Source: Acanthosepion esculentum (lineage: Eukaryota > Mollusca > Cephalopoda > Sepiida > Sepiidae). Taken from it: 64,000 bases of DNA. Shown here one piece after another: positions 54,101 through 64,000 of the stretch. A model generated the notes under the pieces. The model saw only the letters and a program-made list of their open reading frames with translations, did no database searches and was not told where the DNA came from. The stretch covers positions 58,808,746 to 58,872,745 of the forward strand of contig OZ038479.1 in assembly GCA_964036315.1 (NCBI GenBank), read 5' to 3'. The translations under genes and the position numbers were made by a program. Position 1 is the stretch's first letter, and each line of letters opens with the position of its first letter.

Positions 54101-55640
54101 TGTATAAATGCATTTGGTATGTAATTTGTTTTAATTATTAAAGCTTGAAATAAGAAAAAATCTTTTGATTCAACCTAGAATACAACTCAGAGCTGGCTTC
54201 CTGCCTCCCAAATAAGGGTTGTAACAAATAAGTCTCTTTAGAAAGAATTCAAACAAAATTATGTGCAATAATTAAAATATATTTACATGATGCTGTTATG
54301 TTGTATTATCCCATAATGTTTTATTACAATCATAGAATTTTAAGAAATAGATAAGTAAGAGGATTGAAGCCAATGAAAGTTGCTCGTTATAACCAGTGAT
54401 TGTAAAAGGTAATGAGAAGATCAAAGATATGGTAAATATTCTACTTCTGAACTTCATATCATCCTCAGACTAAAGTTAATTTATTTTCTTAGTACATTCA
54501 GTAGAAACTGAACCTTTTTACCAATTGACTGGTAAGAATTAATTCTTTTGTAGGGTACAAATTGGAAACAAAATTAAATATTTAAAACCATTTTTTAGCT
54601 TTCAATTAATAACCTTCTTGATAATTTGTTTTGTTTTCCATGGTGGATGCTTAAAGTTTATAGAATGGAAAAATATGTTTGTTGTGATGAAAACATATAA
54701 AATACAATGAAAAAAATTCAAAATTTAATAATAATGATGTTTCATCTGAAACAATTTAAGAGTAATTTTTTGCCACAAGACTGTACTGAAAAATTCATAT
54801 TTATTTCATGTTTATATAATGACAATAAAAGGTTTGAACATATATTAATATATCTCATCAGCAATAGGTAACAATTTAGAAATCTATTTAAAGTATACGC
54901 AGCATAAACATCAGCATGAAAAAAAAATTAATATCATTTAACAGATTTAATAAAGTTACAATACAAGTTTGAAAAAGTATAAAACCTCATAATATAAGAT
55001 TAAAAAATGAGACTATTGCAGGATTGTGGGTCCAATGGTAAATGATACAGTTACTAGAATCAGCAAGTAGAGTTCAAATACTGGCTGAGAGAGTTTGTGT
55101 TCACTTCACACTAACATTTAAAACATTTTAACACATTTCAATTGAAAATTTATTATGAATTCAAAAATCATATTATAATCCGAGAAAAAAATTCTTTTAT
55201 TTCATTCATCAACATAAAATAAAATCCAAAATTTTCCTGCACTGACTTCACCTATTTCCATTTGTATAAAGAATGTTTCTCACAAAGTATTTTTTATATA
55301 GAATAAATCAATCCATTTTGACCTGATTCTTTAAAATAAAGATGATTTTCTTTCATTTATGTATAAAGAAATAGATTGCAAATTGAATAATGAAACAATG
55401 CATTCTAAATTTTCATACACTGAATTATTCTGTTTGAATTTCTATGCTGAATGTTCCTCAGAAAATATTTTCTATTATATTTCTGTCTTTATGTTTTCAA
55501 TGAAAATGCACATCTGTTTGTAAACATAAACTTGTTTATTTTTTAATCAGAAATTTCTAAAGATTTTGCTTCACATGACAAAATGTCTAAGCAGGGTGTT
55601 TATACAATTGCCTTTTCAGCTGGAAATCCTAGGAAAATTC
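54101..55640. repeat. Duplicated 3' flank of zinc-finger unit 3
   Basis: Same landmark order as 18.1-19.8 and 33.4-34.7 kb: GTAATTTGTTTTAATTATTA, GTGAAAGTTGCTCG, CTTGATAATTTG.TT, TCAAATACTGGCTGAGAGAG, AATAAATCAATCCATTTTGA and TCCTGTTT-type sentences (here TTCTGTTTGAATTTCTATGC). No coding function. Confidence 0.6.
55010..55095 (+). repeat. tRNA-like SINE remnant (unit 3)
   Basis: GGGTCCAATGGTAAATGATA (A-box-like) and GTAGAGTTCAAATACTGG (B-box-like), positioned as in unit 2. Confidence 0.5.
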
Positions 55641-56240
55641 TGAATATATAATTCACAAAAATGTTGTTGGATTTTTTATGCCGACAGATTGGGGGAGAGG
55701 AAAACTCAGACAGCTAGGCAACTCAGAAGCGATGTATGCAAAACTCAATGTGAAAGAGAATGCTTGCCTGTTGTAGCAGCACTTCACAGAATCCCTGGAT
55801 AATAATAGTTTGAAATTGCAACAAATTGCCTCATTGCTTACAAGCAATATTTGTCCTTGTAATAGTAACAGCATCTAATATCGTATGACATAGTAACAGA
55901 CTAACAGAACTAACAAAAAACAATATCTGGAAGGTGGAAAGGATTTCCTTTTCCAGTCTCATTTAAATGTATTGTAGCCTCATCTATCCAATCAGGATCT
56001 ACTACAACAACAAAGATAAAAACTGGTCGACAAAGAGAAACAGATGCCCTGCTTTTTACCTTGATGGACCACCACACAACCATTTGAATTCCATCACTTC
56101 CCCAATCTACATAGAGTTTCTTAGTGAGTACAAGTTACAACAATGTGGTTAATCACCATGTCTATTGAATTTTGCAGTATTTGAAAATAATGCATTCAGT
56201 TTCTACAAGAGTATAATTGATATCTGATACAAAGCATGAC
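55641..56240. other. Segment present only in unit 3; unrecognised
   Basis: About 55.66-56.12 kb interrupts sequence that is continuous in the other two units and is GC-richer. A minus frame (55653-55874) and a short plus reading are open but unrelated to anything I know. It is probably an insertion; ends and target duplication were not resolved. Confidence 0.4.
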
Positions 56241-56640
56241 TTCTCAGAAAAGATATATCCACAAACCTCTAAAGAATATCATTTTTTCACATGATGCCCC
56301 CAGTGATTATCCGAAAATGCATATCAGCAAACATCACAAGAATATTTTCTCTCTCGAGTGTTTATGCACAGACAGCTAAACCAAATATGACTTCCATGAA
56401 AATGCAGCTTGATAAACCTCATAAAATTATAGTCTTTCTCCAGATGTGTTGATATGTCTCACCAAATGTGACTTCTGTGAAGATGCAGACCCACAAACTT
56501 CACATGAATGAGTTCCTATTAGATTGTGTATGTAAATGAACAACTAAATATGGCCTCTGTGAAAATGCAAATCCACAAACTTCATAAAAATATAATGTCT
56601 TCCTAATGTGTGTTTCTATCTGGCCTATTAAGTCTAGCAT
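56241..56640 (-). pseudogene. Dead zinc-finger gene (fourth copy)
   Basis: The minus strand begins GQIETHIRKTLYFYEVCGFA, the start of a zinc-finger gene like genes 1-3. The initiator ATG is ATA here and the first zinc ligand Cys is Tyr (YFYEVC for YFCEVC). A second finger is traceable ([19 protein letters not shown]), with the core Phe changed to Ser. Finger signatures with stops continue to about 56.24 kb, roughly four finger lengths. It lies 0.8 kb from the fossil end of gene 3's array on the same strand and has its own copy of the upstream leader. Clearly non-functional. Confidence 0.75.
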
Positions 56641-56900
56641 CCCAAATGAGATTGCCTAAGGTCACATGAATTTCCAATCTCTTCTGTTTAACAATATATA
56701 ATACTAACTGTACTTATGTAGAAAAGACAAACAACACCTTTAAAGTACATTATTTCTTGCTAGTTAAAATTCATTGTTATGCTTTTACATATATAGTGTC
56801 ATCAATTTTACTTTAGGAGTATAGAATGGAAAGTGAAATGTCTTTTTCTTCGTTGAATTTCTCAATAATAACCATCGCAATTTTTGTACAGCCAGAACAT
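56641..56900 (-). pseudogene. Leader exon remnant of the dead zinc-finger copy
   Basis: Homologous to the 5' leaders of genes 1-3, including ATGTTCTGGCTGTACAAAAA. The acceptor region reads TTGTTCAAAG instead of TTCACAG. Confidence 0.55.
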
Positions 56901-57400
56901 CTTTGAACAACAAAAAGCTATAAAAGATATATTAACTTAGATACTGAATAATATACGGAAGTAGTATATATTATGATAGATGCATGTAGTTATAATAATC
57001 AACATTAGTTCAGTAATGCCACAGCCACCAGTGAAGATCAAACATTTTGCATGAAGCAAGATTGCTTTACCATCAAAATTTGTTCAATATATAAATTTTA
57101 TCTGCACAAAACTGTATAAAAATAAAGGTAATTGTTTTGATATGTTTTTTCTATAATTTCTCTATTTCCTTAGATATCCCAAGAGTTAAACATTCCCTTC
57201 CTAATTTTTTTCAAAATGATGAATAGGAATAAATATAACCATTTTGATATGTTTAAATAATTTTTTGATTCCTTCGACATCAATACTGATGAAGATGTGT
57301 TTTCTAATTCTATGTTGCAATTTGCTAATCTTATGCAAATAAACTTTCCAAAATTTTTATTCTATTTTTTCAGGAAGAGAATTATGCAGTGTTGACAGAT
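56901..57400. other. Upstream flank of the dead copy merging with AT-rich spacer
   Basis: 56.93-57.10 kb repeats the upstream flank of the other units (ATATATTAACTTAGATACTG, TTTGCATGAAGCAAG, GCTTTACCATCAAAATTTGT). The rest is AT-rich without a gene. Confidence 0.5.
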
Positions 57401-58047
57401 TTGTCAATGTGGTTGATGTTTAGCATAGTTCATGACTGTGAAAATGCAAACCCACAAAGTTCACTAGAATGTGGTCCCTCTCCAGCATATTGTCGTATAT
57501 GCTTTATCATCACTAACATCTCTGAAAATGTAGATCCACAAACTTCACAAGAATATGGTATATCTCCTGTGTGTATTTGCATATGGTCCAGTATACTTGA
57601 CTTGTCTGAAATTGTAGATCCACAAACATCAGAATAATATAGTTTCCGTCCAGTGTGTTTTTTCATGATGCACATAGGAATCACCAAATATGACTTTCAG
57701 GAAAATGTAGATCCACAAAGTTCACAAGTTGCTCACCTCTGTGTCTTAGGATATTCCTCACCACATGGCATCTCTGGGAAAATGTAAACACCACAACATT
57801 CACAAAATTATGGTTACTCTTTGATGTGTATTCACATGTGCTGCACTAAATTTGATGTGCATTTAAATGCAATTTTACAAATATCACAAGAATATGTATA
57901 TGCTGCACTCAAATGTGACTTCTCTGAAAATACAGATCCACAAACATCACAAGAATAGGTTATCTCTCCAGTGGGCTTTCGCATATGAATCACCAAATGT
58001 GACTTCCATGAAAATGCAGATCCACAAACTTCAGAAGAATATAGTTT
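57401..58047 (-). pseudogene. Decayed zinc-finger array 3' of gene 3
   Basis: Immediately after the premature stop of gene 3 the same frame continues [20 protein letters not shown], then YSCDVCGSVFSEKSHL. With shifts there follow ICKIAFKC.SNLVQHM, CELCGSTFS.KSYLVIPM and finally an open piece at 57687-57430 (DVCGSTISDKSSILDHMQIH and [17 protein letters not shown]). About seven fingers can be counted. The conservation of register shows that the gene once encoded about 21 fingers. Confidence 0.8.
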
Positions 58048-59244
58048 TTATCCAGTATGTGTACGCATATGACTGACCAAATGTGACCTCCGTGAAAATG
58101 CAAAGCCACACACTTCACAAGAATAAGGTTTCTCTCCAGTGTGAGTACGCATATGAACAGTCAAATCTGGCTTCCGTGAAAATGCAGATCCACAAACTTC
58201 ACAAGAATATGGCTTTTCTCCAGAATGAGTACGCATATGACTGACCAAATGTGACTTGCTTGAAAATGCAGATTCACACAATACACAAGAATAAGGTTTC
58301 TCTCCAGTGTGAGTACGCATATGAATGGTCAAATCTGGCTTCCGTGAAAATGCGGATCCACAAACTTCACAAGAATATGGTTTTTCCCCAGAGTGAGTAC
58401 GCATATGACTGACCAAATGTGATTTGTGCGAAAATGCAGATCCACAAACTTCACAAGTATCAGGTTTCTCTCCAGTGTGAGTACGCATATGAATGACTAA
58501 ACCTGGTTTCACTGAAAATGCAGATCCACAAATTTCACAAGAATAAGGTTTTTCTCCAGTGTGGGTTCGCATATGTATAACCAAATTAGACTTTTGTGAA
58601 AATGTAGACCCACATACTTCACAAGAATAAGGTTTCTCTCCAGAGTGCGTACGCATATGGCTAACCAAATGTGACTTTCGTGAAAAGGCAGAATCACAAA
58701 CTTTACACGAATAAGGTTTCTCTCCTGTGTGTGTACGCATATGAATGACTAAATGTGATTTCCGTGAAAATGCAGATGCACAAACTTCACAGCTATGTGG
58801 TTTCTCTCCTGTGTGTGTATGCATATGCATCGCCAAATGTGATTTCTGGGAAAATGCAGATCCACAAACATCACACGAATATGGTTTCTCTCCAGTGTGT
58901 CTTCGCATATGTATCACCAAATGTGATTTATGTGAAAATGAAGATGCACAAACATCACAAGAATAAGGTTTCTCTCCAGTGTGCTTATACATATGTGTCA
59001 CTAAATATGACTTGCGTGTAAATGCAGATCCACAAACTTCACAAGAGTATGGTTTCTCTCCAGTGTGAGTACGCATATGAACAACCATATCTGGCTTCTG
59101 TGAAAATGCAAATCCACAAACTTCACAGGAATATGGCTTCTCTCCAGTGTGTGTTCGCATATGTCTCACTAAATCTGATTTCCCTGAAAATGTAAATCCA
59201 CAAACTTCGCAAGAATTTGATTTTTTTTTAATGTGTGTCGCCAT
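58048..59244 (-). CDS. C2H2 zinc-finger protein, 14 fingers (gene 3)
   Basis: A 398-residue protein: leader MATHIKKKS and 14 C2H2 fingers of 28 residues. The frame ends in the linker after finger 14, where TGEKPY reads TG-stop-KLY, so the stop looks like a recent nonsense change inside a longer array. All Cys and His ligands are present. Linkers alternate TGEKP and SGEKP (after fingers 7, 10 and 12). Fingers 10-11 and 12-13 look like repeats of one two-finger module (SHLVSHMRTHSGEKP followed by RKPDLT.HMRTH), suggesting internal duplication. No effector domain. Predicted nuclear DNA-binding protein. Paralogue of genes 1 and 2. Confidence 0.9.
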   Translation of the reverse strand: MATHIKKKSNSCEVCGFTFSGKSDLVRHMRTHTGEKPYSCEVCGFAFSQKPDMVVHMRTHTGEKPYSCEVCGSAFTRKSYLVTHMYKHTGEKPYSCDVCASSFSHKSHLVIHMRRHTGEKPYSCDVCGSAFSQKSHLAMHMHTHTGEKPHSCEVCASAFSRKSHLVIHMRTHTGEKPYSCKVCDSAFSRKSHLVSHMRTHSGEKPYSCEVCGSTFSQKSNLVIHMRTHTGEKPYSCEICGSAFSVKPGLVIHMRTHTGEKPDTCEVCGSAFSHKSHLVSHMRTHSGEKPYSCEVCGSAFSRKPDLTIHMRTHTGEKPYSCVLCESAFSSKSHLVSHMRTHSGEKPYSCEVCGSAFSRKPDLTVHMRTHTGEKPYSCEVCGFAFSRRSHLVSHMRTHTG

Positions 59245-59532
59245 CTGGCCTTTAAATCTTGCTGAAGTTTATCAAATCTCACTTGAATATAGCCTATTTC
59301 TTCTGTTTAATGATATATGACACTAAACGCACTTTTGTAGAAAAGACAAAGTATACATTTCAAAGAACATCATTTCTTCCCAGTTAAATATGTCATGCTT
59401 TTGAAAATACAGATCCATAAACATTACATTAGGCATATAGAATACATTGTCTTCTTCATGGAAAGTGAAATGTCTTTTCCTTCATTGAAATTCTCAATAA
59501 TAACCACTGTGACTTTTGTACAGCTGGAACAT
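59245..59532 (-). other. Probable 5' UTR part of exon, with splice acceptor (gene 3)
   Basis: On the minus strand TTCTTCACAG is followed by ATGTTCCAGCTGTACAAAAG and leader sequence homologous to genes 1 and 2. The coding ATG is at 59244. Confidence 0.5.
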
Positions 59533-59534
59533 CT

Positions 59535-60395
59535 GTGAAGAACAAAAATCAATAAAAGATATATTAACTTAGGTATTGAATAATATATGAAAGCAGTCTA
59601 TATTATGATAGATACATACAGTTATATATTAATGTTAGTTCACTAATGCAGCATCAACTGAAGACCAAACATTTTGAAGTGAAACAATATAGCTTTACCA
59701 TCAAAATTTGTTCATCTTCGTAAATATGTATAACAAGAAATATAAGTATACCGATAAGTTTATATAATTTTTTCGATTCTTAAGATATCAATATTCCTGA
59801 AGATATATCATGAAAACATAACATGAGAAAAATGCTTTATTGCTGTTTAAAAACTAAGAGTAAGTAATATTTGTTTCAAATCAGATTAATCAAACTTTAA
59901 ATTGTCTAATCTTTCTCAAATAAGGATTTGGAAGTGTATATTGTATATATTTGAAGTATTTTTAATAAAGAGAATTATATTTTGTTGACAGAGTTTTTTC
60001 AATCTGGCTGACTTGTAGCAATTGTAATGATTTCAAAACAATCCTTTCAATCAATTGAAATTCAGTTTGAAATACAGCAAAGTGTTTTGCTTATTGGAAA
60101 TATTAAATTTAATCTATTGAAAGCAAAACTAAAATAAAAGCTGCAATAAGAATTTTCCAATTTTAAATATTAATTTGAAACCTGAGGTATGGCTTTTATG
60201 AGGAAGTTTAATTTACTAACTTGCAATTAACACTAAAATAAAAGATTCAAGAAAGACATTTCATTTTTGAAAACTTCAGTTAAAACCTTAGGCATAGCTT
60301 TTTTGGAATTAAAACTAAAATCAAAGCTTCAAGAGAGATTTTTGTTCTTTTAAAATGCATTTTAATCTTCGGTATTGCTTTTTTAATTGGTGGGG

Positions 60396-60397
<2 letters not shown>
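59535..60397. other. Upstream flank of gene 3, AT-rich
   Basis: 59.54-60.12 kb parallels 37.35-37.67 kb (TATTAACTTAGGTATTGAAT, TTAGTTCACTAATGCAGC, TTCAGTTTGAAATACAGCAA). From 60.12 kb a short unit containing TTAAAAC.T.AGG.ATGGCTTTT.TG and AAAACTAAAAT.AAAGCT.CAA recurs about every 70 bases (near 60.12, 60.19, 60.24 and 60.31 kb). No gene. Confidence 0.5.

Positions 60398-60469
<72 letters not shown>
60398..60469. repeat. (CT)n(AT)n compound microsatellite
   Basis: About 33 bases of CT repeat followed by about 38 bases of AT repeat, directly abutting a dispersed-repeat copy. Confidence 0.95.
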
Positions 60470-60470
<1 letters not shown>

Positions 60471-61029
60471 CCTTCAAAGATTCACTAAGAAAACAAGCAT
60501 ACATCCCCCAAATTTAATAAAAACATGTTTATTGTCAAAATCTTTGTTATTATTAAAAGACCAAAAGACTTTTTGATTATTGAATTTTATTTTTCTATCA
60601 TTTTTTAGAACTTTTTGAAATTTTTATTAAAAATTTCTTCTTTTCTTGATCAAGTGGGACTATAACTTAATACAAGAAATTGTAGTTTATTTTTTGTGGT
60701 GTAAAATATATTGATTTGAAAATTCTTACAAAAATTTTTACTCCTCAAAAGTTTTTGAATTTAGCACCATTTTTAACAAACTGTTATAAAAGTGTAAATC
60801 TCTTTATTAAAAAATCTTCCCAAAATAAAACATACTTTCCTGAAACTTTATTTGAGAAATATTAGCCGATTTAAAGTATAATTTATCTGACTTGAATTTG
60901 AAACAATTATTCTTTACTTTAAGTTTAAAATATTGCAGAAATGCATTTTTTAACATTATGGTAGCTTCTTTATTTATTATGTTGTTCTATGAGAGTTTTA
61001 ACTGTAAAAAATAATTGAAGAACATACCA
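60470..61029 (+). repeat. Unnamed AT-rich dispersed repeat copy
   Basis: TACCTTCAAAGATTCACTAA, TTTATTGTCAAAATCTTTGT, ATTATTAAAAGACCAAAAGA, TTTTTAGAACTTTTTGAAAT and TTCTTACAAAAATTTTTAC occur in family order. The 3' half is degenerate. Confidence 0.6.
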
Positions 61030-61485
61030 CAAGCACCATTTAAATACTCAGTAATATTAAGAATAAATTCTCTATAATCTAATGTTTTATTGAATTTTAG
61101 AGATTTTGTGCTCTAAATTTACTATAGTTATCACTTTTATTTTCTGATAATGTTATGTATGGGAGACTGTATCTGTAAAAACTGGCATGTTTATACACAT
61201 ACAAAAACAGTTCAAAATTCTTTTTAAAATACTCAGGGTGGTCAGATTGTAATAAGCTTCATGATGCTTGATTAGTAGATACAGTTTTACCTAATAACAA
61301 AATTTCCTAAGTTACATCATTGAAACTAAATTTTAAAAGATTTTAAAATATTATAAATTATTCTAATTAAAATTGAAAAATAATGAAAACAAATCTTGCA
61401 AAAATTCATTTTTCACCAAAAAATGTTTTTCTTAAGACAATATTCTCTTTAATATTATTCATAAAGGCAATTAAAAGCTTCTCTA
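61030..61485 (-). repeat. Dispersed repeat copy, minus orientation, split by a pogo element
   Basis: The sequence runs to GCAATTAAAAGCTTCTCTAA and resumes at 62463 with ATGTCTTAGTTTTATTGCGT. Together these match the uninterrupted copy at 47.22-47.26 kb on the other strand (GCAATAAAACTAAGACATTA, GAGAAGCTTTTAATT). Confidence 0.75.
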
Positions 61486-62460
61486 ATTACGGTAATTTCT
61501 CAAAAATAATATGCATTTTTTTACTGTAAATTACAGAAGGGGTGTGTATAGTAGGGGTGTGTATTATAAATAGGTTTAAACAAAAATATTTTTTCATTAT
61601 TGATTTATAATAATAAATACATACTTGTTGTTCTAAAATAAGAAAGATATTATCACAATTTTCAATTTACATCCAACAATAATAATCGTAACATTTTTTT
61701 GTCAATAAATTTATCAGTAACCGCATTTTTCATTTGGCAAAAAAATAAAAAATCTATAAAAAGGCCAGTTACCAAGAAAAGAGGATATCAAGTTAACAAT
61801 TTATTGAAATTTTAAATTTCATCATCATCATCACCACTTTCTATTACAGAATCATTATCTAAATTGTCATTAAACAAATTATCATTCACAATATCATCTT
61901 ATATAAGTTTTTATGCCTTTATTCTTATTTCCACAGTACTTATGGAACAACCATTTGATTGTCTTTCTTTCACAAATTCAACTAAACTTTGTTTCATATC
62001 TGGATATTGAGCTTTTCTTCCTCTACCTATAGCTTTGGCATTTGATTTACACTTTTTTTAGTTCATTTTTATTCTTTCTCCATAAACGTATGTTAGCTTC
62101 ATTCAACTCATATTCTCTAGCTGCAGCTCTGTTTCCTATTCTTTCTGCTAATTCTATTACTTTTTTGTTTAAAATTTGCACTATAACTCACACGTTTTGA
62201 CGACATTTTGGCAGTAAAATAAAATGTTATATTTATTGAGAAAACTGCATGGTAATTTTCAACATTATTTTTGCCGCTTAGTTTCAATTTTATTCTTAAT
62301 GTCAAGGTGACAAAATGTCTTCGTAATTATTTCTTTGTTTTTTTTTCACAAAATTTATAGATGGGTAATATACATAGTGATAGATATATTTCTTAATTTT
62401 TGGATCATTTGTTGGGTTACATATTATTTATGAAATTATTATTTAAGAAATTACGGTAAA
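61486..62460 (-). mobile_element. Deleted pogo-type element, 975 bp, inserted at TA
   Basis: The ends are ATTACGGTAATTTCTCAAAA and, inverted, TTTACCGTAATTTCTTAAAT, with TA on both sides (61484-61485 and 62461-62462) and an empty-site match elsewhere in the window. On the minus strand an open start near 62.2 kb reads MSSKRVSYSANFK, then with one-base shifts VIELAERIGNRAAAREYELN, IRLWRKNKNELKK, GRGRKAQYPDMKQSLVEFVK and NGCSISTVEIRIKA. This is a Brinker-type plus CENP-B-type HTH DNA-binding region of a pogo transposase. The DDE domain is missing: the sequence passes straight to an acidic tail, DNDSVIESGDDDDEI and stop. Two A-run frameshifts interrupt the DNA-binding part. Confidence 0.8.
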
Positions 62461-63379
62461 TAATGTCTTAGTTTTATTGCGTTTTTTATTTCACTATTCA
62501 GAGCAGACTTTCAGTGAATGGGTTAACAGTTTAACAAAAAAGCTTTTAATTAAATTATAATATAAAAATCATTTAAAATTGGGCATTACTTCAAGACGTG
62601 ATATTGTTATTAAATGAAAACTACATTTACGAATCAAAAATTTAAAGGCTCACAACAGTCATCTGTACCCAATATTTTCTACAAAAATTTAATTTTTTTT
62701 TCAGTGTACTAATGTTCCCATTTTGTATCTATGGTAATCCATACATGAATTTATCCTTAAAAGGTGAAGTGATTTAAGAGTTGTCTGGTACTCTGCAATT
62801 CTTTCACTTTGATTATTTAGTTCTGTTTCATTGTTAACATCTTTGCAAATCATTCCTTCGAAATTTTAAAGTAAGTTTTATTTTTTAAATATTGTTTAGG
62901 GTATTGGGTTAAAATAAAAGTTTAAACAATTACATAATTAATAATAAAATTTAAAGTACTATAAAAATTTAATAATACAATAACCATCATGATAACAATT
63001 AATAATAACGAATAAAATGAAAATATATTAAAAAACATAAATTAAGAATAAATAAAATACCATAACATAAATTACCAAGTTACCGCTATCATGGTATTTC
63101 ATCTCAGTTATTAAATTTTAAAATTATCTAAGAAAGTTTTATATTATTTTAAATTTTATTATTTTTTCATAAAGCATCTTCAAACATAACTAAAAGTCAA
63201 TAAAATATTAGATAATTGCTGAAAATATGTTCATCTGTAAAAATTACTAGGTAGTTATAAACAACAAAAAATATGCATTCACTTACATTTCATAAATTTA
63301 TGTCAATTGTACATCATACAAAATTTATTTTGGCATGATATTTACATAGTAAAACATAACATATATATAACATATGGAC
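62461..63379. other. AT-rich DNA, no gene
   Basis: 62.46-62.68 kb completes the interrupted dispersed-repeat copy (CAGAGCAGACTTTCAGTGAA). 62.7-63.38 kb is AT-rich without recognisable features. Confidence 0.5.
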
Positions 63380-64000
63380 TTTCAATACTTCACTAAAAAA
63401 GAGAATACCCTGACAAAAAAAAGGTCCCAAATTTGATAAACAATTTTTGTATCATCTATATGTTTATGTTAAGAGGAAAGTTCTATGTACTTTTTATTAT
63501 TTTTTACATTTTTTAATCCTTCATAGCACATTTGAAATTTAAAAATCTATTTTTTTTTAGTCAGCAAAATTGCCATAAAATTGATTATGTCAGCCATTTT
63601 TGACAACTTTTTAAACAAAAGTGAAATTCTCTGTTTAAAAAATTCAATTATACTTTTTTCAAAAATTATTTTAGGAAAATCAGAAAATTTAAAGATTGCT
63701 TAATGTAATTGGAAAGAAAACATTACTTACTTTTTTAGCAGAAAAATTTAGTTGAAAATAAGAGAAGTATGTCTAACCATGGTGATTGGTTTTGGAGGTG
63801 TGAATTTACGTTTACGTCAAAATTTTATCGTCTAAATGCTTATGTTATTATGAAGATGAAAGACCAAAGTTTTTTTTTAATTATTTTTTTAAATTTTTAC
63901 TTCTTTTTAGAACATTTTAAATTTTGATTAAAAAAACCTTTTTTCTCTTTGTATCACTGGAACTAGTAAAATAACATATATGATTTTTAGTACTTTTTTT
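63380..64000 (+). repeat. Unnamed AT-rich dispersed repeat, two partial copies, running off the window
   Basis: 63.38-63.57 kb shows CACTAAAAAAGAGAATACCC, TTAAGAGGAAAGTTC and CCTTCATAGCACATTTGAAA. 63.81-64.0 kb is nearly the same as 48.16-48.35 kb (TTATGTTATTATGAAGATGA, GGAACTAGTAAAATAACATA) and is one of the closest pairs in the window. The element continues past the right edge. Confidence 0.7.

Overview
This is eukaryotic nuclear DNA from an animal, most likely an invertebrate. It is very AT-rich, with microsatellites, tRNA-derived SINEs, GT-AG introns and many decayed transposons (Ty3/gypsy, Tx1/L1-like and jockey/CR1-like LINEs, Penelope-like elements, mariner, pogo/Tigger). The only long intact coding regions are three C2H2 zinc-finger genes. 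This mixture fits a mollusc (cephalopods have similar zinc-finger expansions and AT/AC microsatellites) or a chelicerate, but the sequence alone does not fix the taxon.

Layout. Positions 1-6 kb hold a GC-richer block of retroelement debris: a gypsy pol broken by an insertion, with a candidate 3' LTR, a Tx1-like LINE 3' half on the minus strand, a jockey/CR1-like LINE tail with poly(A), and a small perfect-TIR MITE. From 6.2 to 59.5 kb the window is organised around repeated blocks that share Penelope-like fragments, a mariner fossil, exons of an unnamed hAT-like family, a conserved 3' flank with a SINE remnant, and a minus-strand zinc-finger gene. Intact zinc-finger genes lie at 20.45-21.77, 35.77-37.05 and 58.05-59.24 kb. 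A dead fourth copy is at 56.24-56.64 kb. Each intact array is followed on its 3' side by decayed fingers. Each gene has a homologous 5' leader whose conserved edge looks like a splice acceptor.

Between these blocks are a pogo/Tigger transposase fossil (13.7-14.9 kb), a gypsy fossil (15.96-17.1 kb), a jockey/CR1-like reverse transcriptase fossil (25.6-26.4 kb), the best-preserved copy of the hAT-like family (39.0-41.0 kb), an inverted pair of rearranged 18S rRNA fragments (41.84-42.26 kb) and a Penelope GIY-YIG endonuclease fragment (42.5-43.1 kb). From 43 kb to the end, and at 10-13, 22-25 and 28-29 kb, the DNA is dominated by one AT-rich dispersed repeat family that I cannot name. It includes a large inverted repeat (47.26-50.07 kb), and a 975-bp deleted pogo element (61.49-62.46 kb) sits inside one copy.

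How it works together. The zinc-finger proteins are probable nuclear DNA-binding proteins with no recognisable effector domain. They appear to have multiplied by segmental duplication together with their transposon-laden flanks. Almost everything else is non-functional mobile-element sequence.
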